Of a stretch of DNA of 64,000 nucleotides, positions 51,600-64,000 are shown one piece after another. A program made the position numbers and the translations under genes. Position 1 is the stretch's first letter. Each line of letters opens with the position of its first letter. Source of the DNA: Sipunculus nudus. Taxonomy: Eukaryota > Annelida > Sipuncula > Golfingiida > Sipunculidae. A model generated the notes under the pieces. That model was not told the origin of the DNA. It saw only the letters and a program-made list of their open reading frames with translations, and searched no databases. The stretch lies in contig CM049318.1 of NCBI GenBank assembly GCA_026874595.1, positions 61,042,250 to 61,106,249 of the forward strand, written 5' to 3'.

Positions 51600-54060
51600 C
51601 AGAGTTGGGTCCAAAAGTACTCGTATTAATAGCACTCGTACTCACGAGTACTTTTTTGAGTAATCAATACTCGTACTCGAGTACTTTTTAAAAATCACAA
51701 AAGTACTCGTACTTGTACTCGAGTACTCTGAAAGTACTCGGTACTCATTTGAGTAATTCATGAGTACTTTTGGGTATTTCATACATTTCTAAATAAACTT
51801 TAATTTATTATAATTTATTCTCAATTTATTATATGAGTATTAGTTTATTATAAAATATTATAGTAAGATGGTATATATAATATAAAACATATAATATCAT
51901 ATATAATAGTACTTAAAGTAGTGCATCTGTTAATATAACTGAAACTATTACATCATTTTAACATTGATAAATCCTGCTATTAATACTACTTGGCTTCTAT
52001 TACTAATTCTATTACTTTTATTTAATATAATGTATGAATAAATTGAAATATTTTATTGTTAATACATTCATGCAATTCATGTGTACGTGTGTACAGCATT
52101 ATATATTTCGAGCAAGAGAAGTACAACATAGTGTTCAATAAATCATTTAATCAGAAAATTCACACTGAGTAATATTTTAAGAGAAAATTCTAATTTTTGA
52201 AAGATTCCAAAATAAAAAGTTAAGGTGTGCCCAATTCAATACAAATAAATATACTCAGAACCTGTTCATCATAACATAGACTCGGCAATGCTTTGGGGCC
52301 TGGGCTAATCAAGCTTGAATTGATTTATATATGAAGCTAAATGTTAGTGTAGGTTTAGCAGATTTTCAGTGTTAATTGCGGTCTTTGATGAGCTCTCTAC
52401 ACAGTCTGTGGCACAACTAAGACTCAGCTGTTGACTGTCAACTGATTAACCCATGAAAAGCTGTGACTAACACCCTGTAGCTACTACTACAACATAGGCT
52501 GCAGCATCACATTCTACTATCAGCTGACAATAACTTCCCAACATACTGTGTATGCTCACAAAGGACTTCTCCAATGTTTAATGACCAAGCCTACTTAAAG
52601 AATCAACAATGAGAACCAGGGGTTAACCTCAAGCCAAAGCCTTCTGTCTAGTGTCAACTGGACCATGAAAGAACCCAGCATTAACTAATCACACTACACT
52701 GGGCCCTTAATTATGCTCTATCAACCTAATCAAACACTCAATTCATCAGATGTGTTAGCCTAGGGTTTTAATAGAAAAGTAATAGCTATTAGGCCAAAAA
52801 CAATAAAAGTATTGTTCTTAGGCACCGCCCGCGTCAATTTTAACCCCCCTCATCAAAACTTTTTGTTTTGATTTTTATTTTCGAAGAAGATATATAATAC
52901 AATTTATGTAGTGCTTTTACCTGTTTAGCAAAACAAATTGTTATTATCATGCTTTTCCCTGATCATATGGCATTTATATTGAAACATACAAAAAAAGGTC
53001 GAAAATAAAATACCGCCCGCCCGCACTGATTTCTGGAAAAAAAGTGCCTGAGAACCATACCTTTTATTTTTTTTGCCTTATTCTATTACTTAGGGTACTA
53101 TAACCATTACTAGTTCAAATTTCGTTTCTATCAATTGTAATATTACTCTTACTAACTTTGAAAACCTGTATTCTATTTATATCACGCATTACTATCCCCT
53201 CATGCCTTGTTGTAATATGCCACTGATGTAACTGTTGTTAATACTCATAAATTATTACACATAATGAATGACATGGTCAATCTATCAGATATGTTGTTTT
53301 ATACTATTTTCACATATACCGGTTGTCATTAAATATCTTAAAAATTAGGCTACAGCTACATATTATTGATAAGCTGATATTATATAAATAATAACATATG
53401 GTTGTTATAATTATTATTATAATTATTATCATTGTTATTATTATATGATTACATATGGTTAACATATGGTTATATATGCTTTATACAATGTCAGTGAGAT
53501 TTCCTTTAACAATAAAACTTTTATATATTAACTTTTATGTAACTTTTTATGTTGTAGTTTCTGAACATTCCCACCACTATTTTGAATTTGCATAATACAA
53601 CAATTAGAAAATTGTTTATCTTGTCCTGGCTAAGAAATGTATTTTTGAGAACCTATGAGACCAGATGTTTCTTCAATACAAACCGTCTACTTTTAATAAG
53701 TTAATGCTTTGATATATTTCAACTGTATATGGCCTGTTTATATGCCCTAGAGTTTGCATTTCGCCTCAGTATTTTGATTAAGCATTACACAACATTGTAT
53801 ATAATTTTATTTTGTACTGGGTTTTCATTAATAAAAATATTTTAGTTTTCTGAGTATATATTTAATTTAATAACATCATTAAACAAGTTTGGTTACAAAA
53901 AGTACTCATTAAAAAACTCATGAGTACATTTTGAGTACTCGGTACTCGTACTCGAGTACTTTTGAAAAAAGTGCAGAAGTACTCATACTTGTACTCGAGT
54001 ACTTTTAAAGTACTCAGTACTCGTACTCGAGTACTTTAAAAGTACTCGGACTCAACTCTG
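51600..54060. mobile_element. hAT-type non-autonomous DNA transposon with 8-bp target duplication
   Basis: The ends are CAGAGTTGGGTCC (51600) and, on the other strand, CAGAGTTGAGTCC (54060), one mismatch in 13. The flanks are the identical 8-mer GTGTAGAG (51592-51599 and 54061-54068). Both ends contain many AGTACTCGAGTACT-type palindromes (51610-51770 and 53900-54055). An 8-bp duplication and CAG-type ends fit hAT. There is no transposase ORF, so it depends on another copy. Confidence 0.85.
52802..53068. mobile_element. 267-bp MITE nested in the hAT element
   Basis: Inverted repeats of about 24 bp at 52802-52825 and 53044-53068 share AATAAAAG and TTCT(C/T)AGGCAC with few mismatches. The interior is AT-rich with two CCGCCCG stretches. 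No coding capacity. Confidence 0.55.
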
Positions 54061-54088
54061 GTGTAGAGAGTTTCTGATAACAAGAGAA

Positions 54089-57000
54089 CAATGTTGTTCA
54101 AACTTTTCATATTATATGTTTTTCTTCTTAATTGAAATTAAAGCCTACGATATATTTTTAGTTTATATTTAAGGTTGACATAATTACATTAAATGTTAGA
54201 GGGATTGCAGACTCTATTAAAAGGAGAGAAATATTCCATTGGTTCCATCTTGGCAAAGCTAACATTATACTTTTACAAGAAACACACCGCACATGAAACA
54301 TAGTGCATGGCAAGCAGAATGGGGAGGACAGATTATTTTCTCACATGGTAAAAGTAATGCTAAAGGGGTGTGTATTCTGATTAAAAATAACATAAACTGT
54401 GAAATCCATGACATAATTCGAAGTCAAGAAGGACAGTTTTTAATTCTAGATATTACAAGAGAGCAGACACGCCTAACTTTGGCAAATATATATATGGTCC
54501 TAATCGAGACCGACCAACCATGTTTCATACATTTATGGACAACATGAATCTTTATCAAACGATAACAGAATAATAGGCGGAGATTTTAATTTAGTACTTA
54601 ACATAGAAAAAGATAAAAGAGGAGGTAATCATGTGACTCACAGAAAATCACAAGAAGTTATTGAAAATATGGATCTGATTGATATAAGGTGAAACCAACA
54701 CACACAGTCATTACAATATACATGGAAAAGATATAACCCAACAAGATTAGACTTTTTTCTCATATCATTAGGTCTGGCAGTAAATGTGGAAAAAACATGG
54801 ATAGGATCAAGTGTCAAAACTGATCACTCAACTGTAGGGATTAATTTGAATCTAAAACAAGAAAAAAGGGGTCCAGGGTTTTGGAAATTAAACTGTAGAC
54901 ACTTAAATGACCCAAATTATAGTACTCTTATAAAACAAACCATACTAGAAACTCAAGAATTCAATCCAAACACTAATCCTGCTTTGTTATGGAATACTAT
55001 TAAATGCAAAATAAGGGGGCAACAATAACTTATGCTGCAAAAATAAATAAACAAAAACGAAATTCCCTGTCGGAATTGGAAAAAAAAGGTGACACAATTA
55101 GAGGCGCAATATGATTTAAATTCTGACATTAAAATTCTAGAAGAAATTAAAAAAAATAAACTTAAAATTTGAGAATATTTACAAGAAAAAACAGAAGGAG
55201 CCATGTTCAGATGTAAAACAAGATGGCATATGGATGGAGAAAAGCCATCAAAATACCTTCTGATTTTAGAAAAAAGGTTGTACAATAAAAAAATTATACA
55301 AAAAAAAATAAAAAAACAAATGATCACTATATAACAGAACCAGACAAAGTTTTGAAAGAAACAAGAAATTTTTATGAAACCCTATATACATCCAACCAAC
55401 TTAATTCATCAGAAAAGCAATGTTCTGAGTTTTTTTTTTAAGAATAGAGAGAATTTTAAAATTCTTTTTGAAGGAGAACAGTTTAGCTGTGATCAAGAGT
55501 TAACTGAAAAAGAACTGTTTAGCTGCCTTAAAACCTTTCAAAATGGTAAAACTCCTGGCACTGATGGACTGCCCTGTGATTTTACAAAATTAATTTTTTT
55601 GGGAAGATATTAAATCAGAACTGACGGCATCCTATAAACATTCACTCTCTCTGTGAAAACTAAATATATCTCAAAGACAAAGCATTATTACTTTAATTTA
55701 AAAAAATCCAAAGATCCCTACTATTGAAAATCTGGAGACCTATATCATTACTTAATTTTGACTATAAATTAATAACTAAATGTATAGCGCTGAGACTGCA
55801 GAAAGTACTTCAAAGATTAATCTATCCAGACAAAACAGGTTTCTTACCAAATCGATACATTGGGGAAAACATAAACAAAATTTATAATTTAATGACTCTC
55901 TGTATAAAAAATGAAATTAAAGGCAACCTTATGTTAATAGATTTCGAAAAAGCGTTCGATTTGTTAGAATGGTCATTTATACAAAAAACACTTAAATTTT
56001 TCAACATTGGAAACACTTTCTGTTAGTGGATTGAGATTTTCTATTATGATACCTCCTCATGTGTCATAAACAATGGGTGGGCTTCAAACTTCTTGCCAGT
56101 AAGCAGGGGGGTAAGACAAGGTTTCCCGCTTTCACCGTATTTGTATATTTTATGTGCAGAAATATTGGCAACTAGAATAAGGGATAGCCCTGATATCAGT
56201 GGTATAAAGATAAATAATGTAGAACATTTGATATCACAATATGCTAACGATACTGTATTATTTTTACATAATGAATTGGAAACAGTAAAAAAAAATTCTA
56301 AAATTATTCCATAGATTTTATTCTATTAGTGGTTTAAAGATTAATGTAGAAAAAACTATGATTATGCCAATAGGTAGCCAAGAGCAAGGAAAAGATGAAA
56401 TAACAAGTTTAGGCATTAAGTGGACAAAAGGGACAGTTACAATCTTGGGTGTCCAGATTAATAACAAACTTGAAAATCTATATCAATTTAATTACAAACC
56501 AGCACTGGAAAGAATTAAAAAATTAATTAAAAATTGGTCAAAAAGGAATCTGACACCGTTAGGAAAAATTACTATTATCAAAGCAGAACTGTTGCCAGGA
56601 CCACCTAAGCCTTTTTAAATAGAATTGGAAAGACTTCTTTTTATGTTCTTATGGAACTCAAAAACTGATAAAATAAAAAGGACGACTGTCATAGCACCAT
56701 ATCATCATGGTGGACTGAATATGATAGATATACATATAAAACTTAAGGCAACAAAACTAGCATGGGTAAACAGATTATTTAAAGGTCAGTTGAATTATTG
56801 ATGGAGACAGATTATTGATACTAGTTTGAATAAAATATAGCTTCATATTTTTTCTCCTGTAATCTCCGAGAAGCTTATTTGATACAGCTTGCATTGTTAA
56901 AGAAAATGAACACTTTTTGGATAGAAATTATCACTGAATTATGTAATTATAATTTTCATAATCCAGAAACTGTAGGTGAATATTTAAGCCAGACTCTGTG

Positions 57001-57703
57001 GTTTAATTCACATATTGAGATTAACAACTCCGTTGTTTTGTATAAAGATTGGTATCATGCAGGGATAAGATATATTCAAGAAATCACAAAAAATGTTAAT
57101 AAAACTTATTCTTTCTACACAGTCAGTGAACTGGAAGAGTTATACAAGATAAAAATTAAAATAATGGCTTATAATAGTATCATACAAGCTATACCTAACA
57201 TATGGAAATGGAAAATTAAGCGGCTAAAACAAATCCTGTTCCGAGACTTTAAGTTCACAAGATAATGCAGATGAAAAAACCGGGGAAAACAATATATGCT
57301 GAACTTTTGATTAAAAAATACACACAGCCCAATAGAGTTATGATAAAATGGGAGCAAGAAATATGAGTTATCAACCAAGATCAAGTGTTGAAAGCTTTTG
57401 TTAATATTCCATCATTAACATTAGCTACAAAATTAAGATATTTCCAGTTTTAAGGTATTACATAGGATAATAGCATTAAACCCTTTTTTTTTGGCTAAGT
57501 TGGGATTAGCTGAAAATGACCTATGCACCTTTTGCAGAAGAGAGAAAGAAACAATAACACACTTCTTTTATCAATGTGATCAAATATATAACTTGTGGAC
57601 AGCAGTTTTTAACTGGCTGGGCAATATTAATATCCCTAGAATATATTCTTTAGAAGTGAATTTGAGCACAGATAGATTACTTGATAAAATTATATTGCTT
57701 GTG

Positions 57704-57755
<52 letters not shown>

Positions 57756-58076
57756 CAAAGAGTAAAAAGCAAACACCGTGTTTAAAAGGTGTGTTCAATT
57801 TTATTCGTTTAAACTATAAAATAGAAAGAAACATTGTAATAAGCAAAGATAAATTAGCAAAACATAACATGTTGTGGAATAGATATACATGCTGCTAAAA
57901 ATTTCTTATAACATGTAGGATGTAGTTGTGTGTTGCATATATGTGTAGATTATTTTTATTTTTTTTCATGAATGTGTTGAACATATCCATGTTTTGTTTG
58001 GTTATTTTGTGTTTGTAATGTGATATTGTACTTGTTTGTACTTTACTTGAATGGAATAAAAGCTTCATTAAAAAAA
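54089..58076 (+). mobile_element. L1/Tx1-type LINE relic (ORF2)
   Basis: The endonuclease domain starts near 54174 (ITLNVRGI, LLQETH) and continues with GGDFNLV, RLDFFL and TDHS to about 54850. RT motifs run 55700-56300 (RPISLLNFDYKLITKC, LIDFEKAFD, RGVRQGFPLSPYLY, then YAND at 56240-56251 in place of YADD). A C-x2-C-x-H-x-C type motif near 57515 ends the protein, followed by (TA)n and a poly-A at 58070. Numerous stops and shifts. AACAAGAGAA flanks both ends (54079-54088 and 58077-58086), consistent with a target duplication of a 5'-truncated copy. Confidence 0.82.
57707..57750. repeat. (TA)n microsatellite
   Basis: A pure alternating TA tract in the 3' part of the LINE. Confidence 0.9.
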
Positions 58077-58428
58077 AACAAGAGAAATTGTCGCCGTTAA
58101 CTGCGGTTATATCAAAGGCTAGATGCCGTCTTTGTGAACTTGTTTGATGTGATAAGTACCGTCATAACAATGACCATTGCGTGCATAGTAACCATAAAGG
58201 CATTACCAAGCCAGGTGAACAGGGAGGCCGTATGATTGAAAAAAAAGGTGAGGGAGATTTAGGGAGAAACAAAAAGAAAGACAAAGTAAGAAGAAAAAAG
58301 AAAAAAGAGTTTAAGAAAGAAGGAAAGACAAAAAATATAGAAATGAAAAAAAAAATGTTATAAGTACACTATTCTGGAAGGGAATATATCGGCCATATAT
58401 GCATGCCCCTGTTCTACGGGTCATATTT

Positions 58429-59097
58429 GTATCCCCAGTTAACGTCGGGATACTATGGTTTCACGACGGCCCCGTGGCCGCCGGCGCCGCCGCAGAAAAA
58501 AACTTGTGAGCGGGATAACCAAACATATAATTCACTGATCTTTTTCAAACTTTACATTTGTATAGATATAGGTAAGAGGACGAAGCCTTTTTAAAATGGG
58601 GTCATGACCTTTGCTAGGAGAGTGACCTTGACCTTGAATAGGTCGATTTTTGCTGAAAATAACACAAATTCTTAAATATCTCAAGAAAGCTTGCATGGAC
58701 TGGTCCAAAAATCATGGTGACCAAAGATCTTGGATAGCCTTGTGATAGGCCTATGCCGGAAACTGGTGGCCTCACCTGTTATCCTTTTCTTTTTTTTTAC
58801 GCCTTTAAATACACCCATAATTGCCACTTGACAGTACTGTGAGCATTATAAGTAAAAAAATAATGGACAGATCTCATTCATATTATGAACATGTAGAGAG
58901 ATGGGTTGTGGGATAAGGTCTATTTAAATTTGAGTCATGACCTTTACTATGAGAGTGGCCTTGACCTTCAATATTTCAATATTTGGTGAAAATCACACAC
59001 CTCTTATGATATCAAGGAGATCCTTATCCATTTTGAGATCACAAGGTCAATATATATCTGGGGATAATAAGGCATCTCAAATGCCAGAAACTTCTAG
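58429..59097 (+). mobile_element. Second, short HINE/Helentron-like element
   Basis: It begins GTATCCCCAG (58429), has the inverted CTGGGGATA at 59058-59066, then the hairpin GGCAT-ctcaa-ATGCC (59071-59085) and CTAG (59094-59097) before T. Internal sequence from 58440 to 59000 matches 28730-29290 of the first copy closely; the tandem core is missing except for a single partial AGGTCA unit. No coding capacity. Confidence 0.72.
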
Positions 59098-59187
59098 TAA
59101 ATTTATATTCTTATATATAATCTTTTAGGAAATTTAATTGTCTTGTTGTCTTAACGAGGGGTTCCCGGGGCTTGAATCACGCGGCTG

Positions 59188-59322
59188 GGTCGAGAGTCTC
59201 TGGGGCCGACGGCCTAAGGGCCAAGTGTCGCTTGGTCCCACTGCTTAGGGGCCGACTGGCTCTGGGGCCGAGTGTCTCTGGGGCCGAGATTCGCTCGTGC
59301 GGAGTGTCTCTGGGGCCGAGAG
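59188..59322. repeat. CTCTGGGGCCGAG minisatellite
   Basis: Short degenerate units of TCTCTGGGGCCGAG. This is the reverse complement of the minisatellite at 50237-50370. Confidence 0.6.
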
Positions 59323-62300
59323 CACTGAACTATAAATATAGTCTATATTTTGTTCAGTGGCAGAGAGTTCCTCTTACCATATAGAATTATATATAATATA
59401 TATAATTGACAAAAGATGTATAAAATAGTTTGATATTTTGGGGATCATCGTAAATCCGAAACATACCAAATTGTGTTCCGAAAACTCTGCGAGCGCAAAA
59501 GTGCGTTTCGTATAGTAAACATGCTCCTTAGGCCTGTCATCTTTATTTATACAAACATCACATCGCTGTATACACAGGAATTTTGGGAATTCCAATGTGA
59601 TGACTGACTCTTAACTTCAAACTGAGAATATATCACGCATTATGACGCTTGAAAATCCTAACTTACCTTAATACTTGAATGTATACAAAATACAAGTCCG
59701 TGGGAAATCAACAGATTTCGACGACAAAATAAATTAATTCCTGACACTGTAGGCCTACACGTAAAACTTTCCAAGTGTTACATATTTAATAACAAAACAG
59801 GTCGGAAGGTGGCGCTAGGTCTGCACAGATTCTCAAGCCTGTTTACTCTACGCTCCCGAGGCAGCGGCAAACTACAGGTAATCCCTTGAAGCTTTTATAA
59901 AAAAAAATAGGCCGGAGAACGTGGATATCACTGCACACAGGCTGCTTTATTGTTTTTTTATATCGTCTTTATAAAATGTGGGGGCCCGCCAAAATAATCA
60001 AAAACAAAGTCAACAAGGGCATCTGGTGGCAAGTCAGATAAGCCAGAGCTTTGCAAATGGCGATTTACAACAAGTGGCCTTCTGCCTCGACATATATGCA
60101 ACCTACCATCTTAAGTGATGTTTTTTCCCCGGGGGGGGGGGGAGGGGGGGGGGGGAGGGGCAGATCAAGGATTTTGCAAGTGGGGAGGCTAGTAGATACA
60201 TTGCTCAAATAATCATATATATATATATGTATGTATATTGATATATATTGCAGTGTAAACTTCTGATGTTCAAAATGTTATAATGGGGGAAACGTTGGAT
60301 ACGTTAATTTAAGTCACGTTTTACCAATAAAAAACATAATTCTTTGCCGTTTTTAAAAACAAAATACGTCTATTTCCGTTCTTGAACTTCAGAATAATGA
60401 TTTAACAAAAAATCAACTGTTACTGATGTATGAGAGAAAGAGGTATTATATAGCAAGTACCACATTCAGTCTCTTGTAAACATGAAGTCTTAGTTTCAGT
60501 CTTACATTAAATAATTTGCAGACTACAAACAAACATAACATGACTCCACGGCTATAGATATCAAAATTCACCTTTTGCAATTTTTCCACTTCATATATGA
60601 TCTGACAATTTGTAAATTGTGAAATTGTTTTGAATAGGTACAGATGTGCAATTTATTATATTTTCCCGAGACATATAGTTTACAACTGGAAAGACATGAA
60701 CAAAGTGGAGACAAAACGTTAATGCAGACTTTGAAGTCAGGCAATTCATATCATGTGTATTTTTTGTATTAAGAGTTTGTAGCGCGATGATTATATTTAT
60801 TCATGAGGAATGTGTGACAAGTGCACCAACTCGATTTTGCATAACTGGCCTGCTCGCCTCCTTCGGAAATTTATATCCAATTAAAGATTCCCCTAAACCC
60901 AAAAAATAAGGACGGTCTTTTGATCGCCTTTTTTCCACATCAGTTAAGCATCTTTTAAATAAAAATATTAATGTGATCCAGGTAAATTTTTGGATTTTTT
61001 TTTTTGGGGGGGGGGTCTCCTCATGAGTCCGTCTATAACTGTTGAGTACAGCTGCTAATGGACGAATCGACCAACCTCGATAATTACGTGATAAACCTTG
61101 CTTTGCAGAGGATTCCTTTTCTCAGCAAATGATTCGAAGACTCCTCTGGAGCAAGCAGTAAGAATGGGGAATTCATAACAAAAGAATATGATCTGGGCTT
61201 TATTTTTTTCTATCAACCGATTTATAAATAAAATAAGACTTGGGGATTTAAATATTCTCTTTTTACGTTGTCGTATAGATATGAACGTGAGATGTGAGCA
61301 CAAGTGCCCAAAGATGTAAACATATCATTCATTATTTAATCTCAAATAATTGATCAGTCATAAAATAAAGACAACTACAAAGGAATAACTCATGATTAAA
61401 TAAAATTCTCTAACCTCTTTTTTAAGATAATACTCACCAGCGTTTATTTTGAATAACTGGTATAGCTTAAATTACTTTTTCCATGTGTGCATTTGCTTCT
61501 TTAGTCTAAAACTTGCTTTTATACGTTCAAACGTCAGATCTCGTTTATATACATTTGAAGTATAAAATGCTTTCTTTCGTTCGTAGGCCTATATTTATGC
61601 ATTATCGTTTCCATATTTATTAGGTAATTTATACATTTGTTATCGATAATAAATCTTCCATAAAAGGATGCTATAGGTATTAAACATTGTCAGTTTACTA
61701 AAGTTTCTTGTACCGCTTTGTTAATTTTTTCTTTTAAAGAGCGACAAGGACAAATTATTTCAGAACAGATTCCCCATTGAGAATTCCAACTGATATTTAC
61801 AGCCAAAATCTCAGTCCCCCATACATGTCATTTATGACGAGGCAGTAATTTTCCACTGCCTGTCATAAAAATCAAATGCTATAATGTATGTATATTCATA
61901 CACTGTTTTTTATTTTTTTTTAATGATAATAAATTCACGTTTTGTTAAAAAGAGAAAAAGATTTTTATTTCTAGGAGAAAGAGAGGTGAAAAAGGCTTGC
62001 TTTTTATTTAAACGCTTAATCATTTTCACAAGCAAGATGAACAAGCCCCAGGACAGCTGGAGCATTGCATGAAAATTCTTGAGGGAGCCATGTACGGTTA
62101 ATAGATTCTGTAATTCGAAATTTTTAACGTCTAAAACCAATGTTGGAAATTGCCCTATTAATTATTTAAAAATATAAAGGGACCAAGGGCCACAGTGGTC
62201 CCCATGCATATGATGACCAGGAAAGTGTTGCATAAGTGATGGTGCGGGACGGACGGACGGACGGATTAAAAGAAAGACGGACGAAAGGACGGAGGGACTG

Positions 62301-64000
62301 ACAGACGCGGACCATTTTAGTAGTCCTCTCACTTAATGGCGGGTGAATAATAAGATGCCTGATCCTGGTGTAGACATGCATCTCTCCTAACGATTCCTTG
62401 GGATTTCAACTTTTGTGTTTCAGTTGAAAGGGTGATATTTGTATGACGGCAACTGAAATAATGTAAAGGAAATCTTCTCTGATAAAAATACGCTCCCGAG
62501 GCAGCGGAAATCTTGCGCTTCTAAAGAAGCAACTAATTTTCACGCTGCCAGCTTTGACCGTTTATGATATATTTAGACACCAGATGGCGGTTCGTTGTCC
62601 ACTGAAATATACGTGCGTATGATGTGACAAGCAGCCAATCAGATCCGAATAAACAAACACTCGACAGGCATCCTGGCTCCGCCCATTGCTTCGCTTCAAG
62701 CGCCGCTTGATGAGTTTCCGGTCGAATTTAAATTGCCCCCTCTGCATTCTCGCAGCATCGACCGTTTCGGTTATGACATTATGACTGTTAGTGTAGCCAT
62801 GTATCTGTTGTCTGCAGAACTGAAACCAGCCAGCGAGGTGTGCACGCAGCCTTTATTGTTACGTTTCGTTGAATTACAGCTCACCGGCCGAGCATCCTAT
62901 CTGCCCAAGGCCATAAGCAAATCACATCAGGGGCAATTCTCTCTGAACCTGTGGCCTGTTCAGACGGTTACGCTGGGGGATGAGCTGTCACTCGAAAAGA
63001 AATGAATATGATTGGCTCTGTGTATTCCTTGCTTGGCTTTGTCTTCCAGCACAAGGTCTCATCTGATTGGACAAAAATACAGTGCTCCCCTCTGGTGTTG
63101 CAATTCAGGATACGAGGTCATAACAAACAGCGCCTTAAGATATAGGTAGTAGCCCTATAGGTAAAGCGCTGTGTAGAGAGCGTATGATAAAAAATGATAA
63201 CAATGTTTCCACCCTGGAAAGGGGGGGGGGGGCTTCAGCCACCAAAGTTCCCCCTCTGGTTCCGCCACTGATTCCCGTTGGTCAACATTGCTGTGTTTAC
63301 AAAAACATTGTTGATAAACAGGTTCATACATCCTTCACGAATCCGTTATACAAGAACTTTCCATAACCCTGCTGAGTTACCCTAAGATCATTGATACTTA
63401 CATAGAGAAAGCCAGAAATCACATCAATTCTTATTCAAAAGGCAGGTGAATGGGAACCTTTTACATCCGCTTTATTGTAATATTGGCTGCTTTATGGTAA
63501 GCAGCTATATATCGGCATCCGCATCTTATTATTATCTACACCATGTGTCTCTATTCCTTATTCAGCCCATAATCCTAGGTTCATTCGTGCATAAGTAACT
63601 GTTGATTTGTGAATATTTCTTGATGATGCTCATGTATCCGGTCCGTGCTGGATTCACACCAAATCTAATTTGATCTTCCATGGTCATGCAGATCGACTAG
63701 ACGATTATTTTCAACATGGTAAAAAAATACCCCGCACCTTATTTAAGAAACAGAATTATTTGAATATAAGAAATCAGTCTAGATTTTACAACTTATCAGC
63801 CCCACTCATGGCAGTCAAAGTCACTGGTCACATGCAAAACTGTCTCAATTGACAGCTGCGGATTGGTTGATGTCATGTAAACACTCTAAAAATTTAACAA
63901 GCTAAAACTAAGATGGCTTCTCCTGGAGGAACACATCTGGTGTGTCAGATCATTGTAAAGAGTAAACAAAGTTGTAAAACATAAACTGGAGATTTATTGC
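59323..64000. other. Noncoding terminal stretch
   Basis: No gene is supported. Contents are a G-rich run at 60131-60160, smaller G runs near 61005 and 63222, a (GACG)n-like tract at 62245-62300, and a 19-mer TACGCTCCCGAGGCAGCGG at both 59849 and 62489. A 90-codon open frame at 62733-63005 lies in slightly GC-richer DNA but shows no recognisable feature. Confidence 0.5.

Noticed and set aside
58181-58363. Lys-rich 60-codon ORF
   Set aside because: Low-complexity A/G-rich sequence downstream of the LINE poly-A; no support for a gene.
62733-63005. 90-codon ORF near the right end of the window
   Set aside because: No recognisable motif or conserved neighbour; left as unsupported.

Overview
The window is eukaryotic genomic DNA, most likely from a bivalve or other mollusc. 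The host assignment is an inference. It rests on an intron-containing cytochrome P450 gene, rolling-circle (Helentron/HINE-like) elements with a tandem-repeat core, repeats full of nuclear-receptor half-sites, and BEL/Pao, hAT and LINE copies. Roughly the left 25.6 kb is a very large Maverick/Polinton (adintovirus-like) integrated virus-like element; the rest is host DNA crowded with other transposons.

Polinton region (1 to about 25562; the left end lies outside the window). In order on the + strand: the protein-primed family B DNA polymerase (its 5' end is off-window), the FtsK/HerA-type packaging ATPase, two large unknown proteins, a Pro/Arg-rich and a Lys/Glu-rich basic protein, a coiled-coil protein, a capsid-associated protein carrying a W-E-V motif, an acidic-tailed protein, the DDE integrase with a chromodomain, a small membrane protein, a run of small very basic proteins including an AT-hook protein, a Pro-rich protein, and two paralogous major capsid proteins. 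A RING-like Cys-rich gene lies on the opposite strand. It is followed on the + strand by a tandem PC4-like protein, two more W-E-V proteins, two Cys/His-rich ORFs and a basic coiled-coil protein. The right end is an array of TGTCACTTATTACGAATT repeats. A TATA box precedes most genes at a near-constant distance of about 36 to 47 bp from the ATG, and often overlaps the stop codon of the gene upstream. The copy is damaged or imperfectly assembled: conserved genes carry shifts at A/T/G homopolymers and several in-frame TAA codons.

Junction and first repeat region (25563-34000). A decayed C2H2 zinc-finger sequence abuts the Polinton end. A noncoding stretch with a diverged tandem duplication follows, then a 2.6 kb HINE-like element whose core is a 145-bp tandem repeat (13 copies) of the nuclear-receptor direct repeat AGGTCAAAGGTCAAGGTCA.

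BEL/Pao element (33976-41152). It has two LTRs, a 5-bp AGGTC target duplication, and degraded gag, protease, RT, RNase H and integrase. The RT active-site region is deleted.

P450 gene (42007-49868, minus strand). Six exons with consensus splice sites join into an uninterrupted 509-residue CYP2-clan-like P450.

Nested transposons (51087-59100). A hAT-type non-autonomous element with a perfect 8-bp target duplication (itself containing a MITE), an L1/Tx1-type LINE relic and a second short HINE copy. The last 5 kb is noncoding, with simple repeats and no gene I can support.
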